Position numbers and translations under genes: made by a program. This document shows, piece by piece, positions 5,943 through 6,779 of a stretch of DNA of 6,779 nucleotides. The stretch's first letter is position 1. Each line of letters starts with the position of its first letter. Below the pieces are notes generated by a model. It saw only the letters and a list, made by a program, of their open reading frames with translations. It was not told the DNA's origin and did no database searches. Origin of the DNA: Rickettsiales bacterium (GTDB lineage: Bacteria > Pseudomonadota > Alphaproteobacteria > Rickettsiales > UBA3002); contig JAIXZB010000108.1 in NCBI GenBank assembly GCA_027489915.1, forward strand, positions 1 through 6,779, given 5' to 3'.

Positions 5943-5964
5943 TCACGAATAAAACGTTTCGTGA
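5943..5964. repeat. Inverted repeat TCACGAA-N8-TTCGTGA
   Basis: TCACGAA (5943-5949) and TTCGTGA (5958-5964) are exact reverse complements separated by 8 nt. The element lies about 38 bp upstream of the DUF465 start codon. It could be an operator for a dimeric regulator or an mRNA leader hairpin; its spacing allows either. Confidence 0.6.
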
Positions 5965-5986
5965 AGACATGTCTATTAGAAGCAAA

Positions 5987-6005
5987 CTTGCCTTCATATG
6001 GCAAG
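5987..6005. repeat. Inverted repeat CTTGCC-N7-GGCAAG
   Basis: CTTGCC (5987-5992) and GGCAAG (6000-6005) are exact reverse complements around a 7-nt centre. The candidate DUF465 -10 element falls in that centre, so a protein bound here would block the promoter. Confidence 0.55.
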
Positions 6006-6020
6006 GGTGAATTGAGTCAA
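5993..6020 (-). promoter_or_regulatory. Candidate promoter of the DUF465 gene
   Basis: On the minus strand TTGACT (6020-6015; 5/6) is followed after 16 nt by TATGAA (5998-5993; 4/6). Transcription would start near 5986, giving a leader of about 80 nt that contains the TCACGAA/TTCGTGA hairpin. Confidence 0.45.
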
Positions 6021-6196
6021 GAAAAAATAAATATAATTACGCTTGTAGATGGTATTTTATTTATTGTTATTTCACCGAATGTTGCGCATACGCCACTAGA
6101 CGAAAGTTTAATGGATGCGTGCCTTGGCGTTTTCACGTCATATTTTTTACCTAATCCCTTGACCTACATAGATTGTTATCGTCACACTACGGCTGG

Positions 6197-6205
6197 TTAT
6201 CCACA
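6197..6205 (+). promoter_or_regulatory. Perfect DnaA box upstream of ftsK
   Basis: TTATCCACA matches the DnaA box consensus exactly and continues with G. It ends about 10 bp before the candidate ftsK -35 element and lies 133 bp before the ftsK start codon, a position suited to a regulator touching RNA polymerase. Confidence 0.55.
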
Positions 6206-6215
6206 GTAAAAACAC

Positions 6216-6244
6216 TTGATAAGTCGCTGTATATACGCTAAAAA
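6216..6244 (+). promoter_or_regulatory. Candidate promoter of ftsK
   Basis: TTGATA (6216-6221; 5/6) and TAAAAA (6239-6244; 4/6) are 17 nt apart, with transcription expected near 6251 and a leader of about 88 nt. No LexA-type GAAC/GTTC repeat is evident next to it. Confidence 0.4.
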
Positions 6245-6338
6245 CACAAGACTTGCAGCAAGTGAATCGCCACAGAGCGCATAGGATTGCAAGAAATGCA
6301 TCGGGTAAGCAAAGCACCTAATCTGAAAGAGCGTTGCT

Positions 6339-6779
6339 ATGTTACCTATGGTTTTACGATTTACATCCTCACCTTTTGCACGCGCACGCATGCTTGAATG
6401 CCTTGGCGCAGCCTTGTTTGTGGGCGCTATTGTTTCGGCTTTTGCGATGATGAGCTATCATCCTGCCGATCCCTCCTTTAACCAGTCTGGCACGGAAGCG
6501 GCTTCCGTTCATAACTGGATGGGTGTTACGGGTGCGTATATTGCGGATGTGCTAAAACAGGTGTTTGGCTGGGCATCAGTATTTCTGGTGTTGGCGCTTG
6601 TAGGTTGGGGATGGCGGCTGGTGCGCAAAGAGGTAAGCCGCGGTACATGGCTTAAGCTTATTGCCCTTGTGTGCGCAACCATTTCCATTTCTACATTTTT
6701 TGCGTTGATTGATGCCGCGACCGATACCAGTGTGCTTGAAAGAGCTGGCGGATCAATTGGAGTGGTGATTGGTATTGCC
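6339..6779 (+). CDS. ftsK: DNA translocase FtsK, N-terminal membrane part (truncated by window end)
   Basis: FtsK anchors at the division septum and pumps the chromosome terminus during segregation. The first 147 residues are present and the frame is open at the right edge, so the motor and gamma domains are not seen. The N-terminus is the FtsK four-helix membrane domain: a short basic lead, helix 1 (about 19-39), the family motif SYHPADPSFNQ (39-49), NWMGVTGAYIADVLKQVFG (59-77) leading into helix 2 (about 76-94), a basic loop (RLVRKEVSR), helix 3 (about 105-124) and the start of helix 4. The ATG at 6339 is chosen because a TGA (6324-6326) closes the frame upstream and AAAGAG (6326-6331) lies 7 nt before it; the ATG at 6348 is too far from that site. 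It is transcribed away from the DUF465 gene and preceded by a DnaA box. Confidence 0.92.
   Translation, partial: MLPMVLRFTSSPFARARMLECLGAALFVGAIVSAFAMMSYHPADPSFNQSGTEAASVHNWMGVTGAYIADVLKQVFGWASVFLVLALVGWGWRLVRKEVSRGTWLKLIALVCATISISTFFALIDAATDTSVLERAGGSIGVVIGIA

Larger units (their letters stand above)
5906..6338. other. 433-bp intergenic region between the DUF465 gene and ftsK
   Basis: No convincing gene lies here. The region holds the DUF465 leader and its candidate promoter, two perfect inverted repeats, an AT-rich patch (13 G+C in the 60 nt at 6021-6080 by hand count), a consensus DnaA box at 6197-6205 and a candidate ftsK promoter. An 82-codon frame from GTG 5961 to 6209 crosses it, but it has no family resemblance and its start lies in a palindrome. 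Confidence 0.6.

Noticed and set aside
5906..6004. N-terminal extension of the DUF465 protein by 33 residues
   Set aside because: The extra segment does not resemble the family, crosses the leader palindromes, and the ATG at 5905 has its own AAGGA.
5961..6209. 82-codon plus-strand frame from GTG at 5961
   Set aside because: The start is inside an inverted repeat with no Shine-Dalgarno, the product resembles nothing I know, and the frame crosses the AT-rich patch and the DnaA box. Kept as non-coding unless conservation shows otherwise.
5906..6338. Chromosomal replication origin
   Set aside because: Only one perfect DnaA box and no cluster of near-matches; an AT-rich patch and one box are not enough.
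6197..6391. 64-codon minus-strand frame overlapping the ftsK start
   Set aside because: It overlaps clear ftsK codons antisense and shows no family features.
1..6779. CRISPR array, insertion sequence, tRNA or rRNA, prophage or defence system
   Set aside because: No regularly spaced repeats, no transposase or integrase frame, no cloverleaf with a T-arm motif, and the only unknown gene gives no recognisable defence motif.

Overview
This window looks like chromosome of an alphaproteobacterium with mid-range GC (hand counts of 57-60% in sampled stretches of the housekeeping genes). The grounds are a GapR (DUF2312) protein, the three-subunit PntAA/PntAB/PntB form of proton-translocating transhydrogenase, an alphaproteobacterial-type S21, a short DUF465 (YdcH-like) protein and an FtsK N-terminus. 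No genus can be named from the sequence alone.

Layout, left to right. (1) purE on the minus strand, with a good sigma70-type promoter; its stop overlaps an ATG that may open purK just outside the window. (2) Divergently, a tight pntAA-pntAB-pntB operon on the plus strand, with intergenic gaps of 10 and 2 nt and each internal Shine-Dalgarno placed in or beside the previous gene's end. (3) An orphan 279-codon plus-strand gene, clearly more AT-rich than its neighbours and of unrecognised family. (4) A perfect bidirectional terminator, then rpsU (minus strand, GTG start). (5) A 144-bp divergent control region holding a perfect DnaA box, then gapR followed 6 nt later by a DUF2784 membrane protein whose terminator folds over its own stop codon. 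(6) A hairpin-rich convergent spacer. (7) A DUF465 gene on the minus strand. (8) A 433-bp mostly non-coding stretch with palindromes, an AT-rich patch and a second perfect DnaA box. (9) The first 147 codons of ftsK, running off the right edge.

How the genes work together: PurE acts in purine synthesis. The Pnt complex uses the proton gradient to make NADPH. GapR and FtsK both act on the chromosome (topology behind and ahead of forks; terminus segregation at the septum). Consensus DnaA boxes lie upstream of rpsU/gapR and of ftsK, which suggests replication-linked control of this cluster; that is inference. The points most worth following up are the paired DnaA boxes, the AT-rich orphan gene, the structured spacer between DUF2784 and DUF465, and the two inverted repeats in the DUF465 leader. 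I see no convincing mobile element, CRISPR array or defence system.
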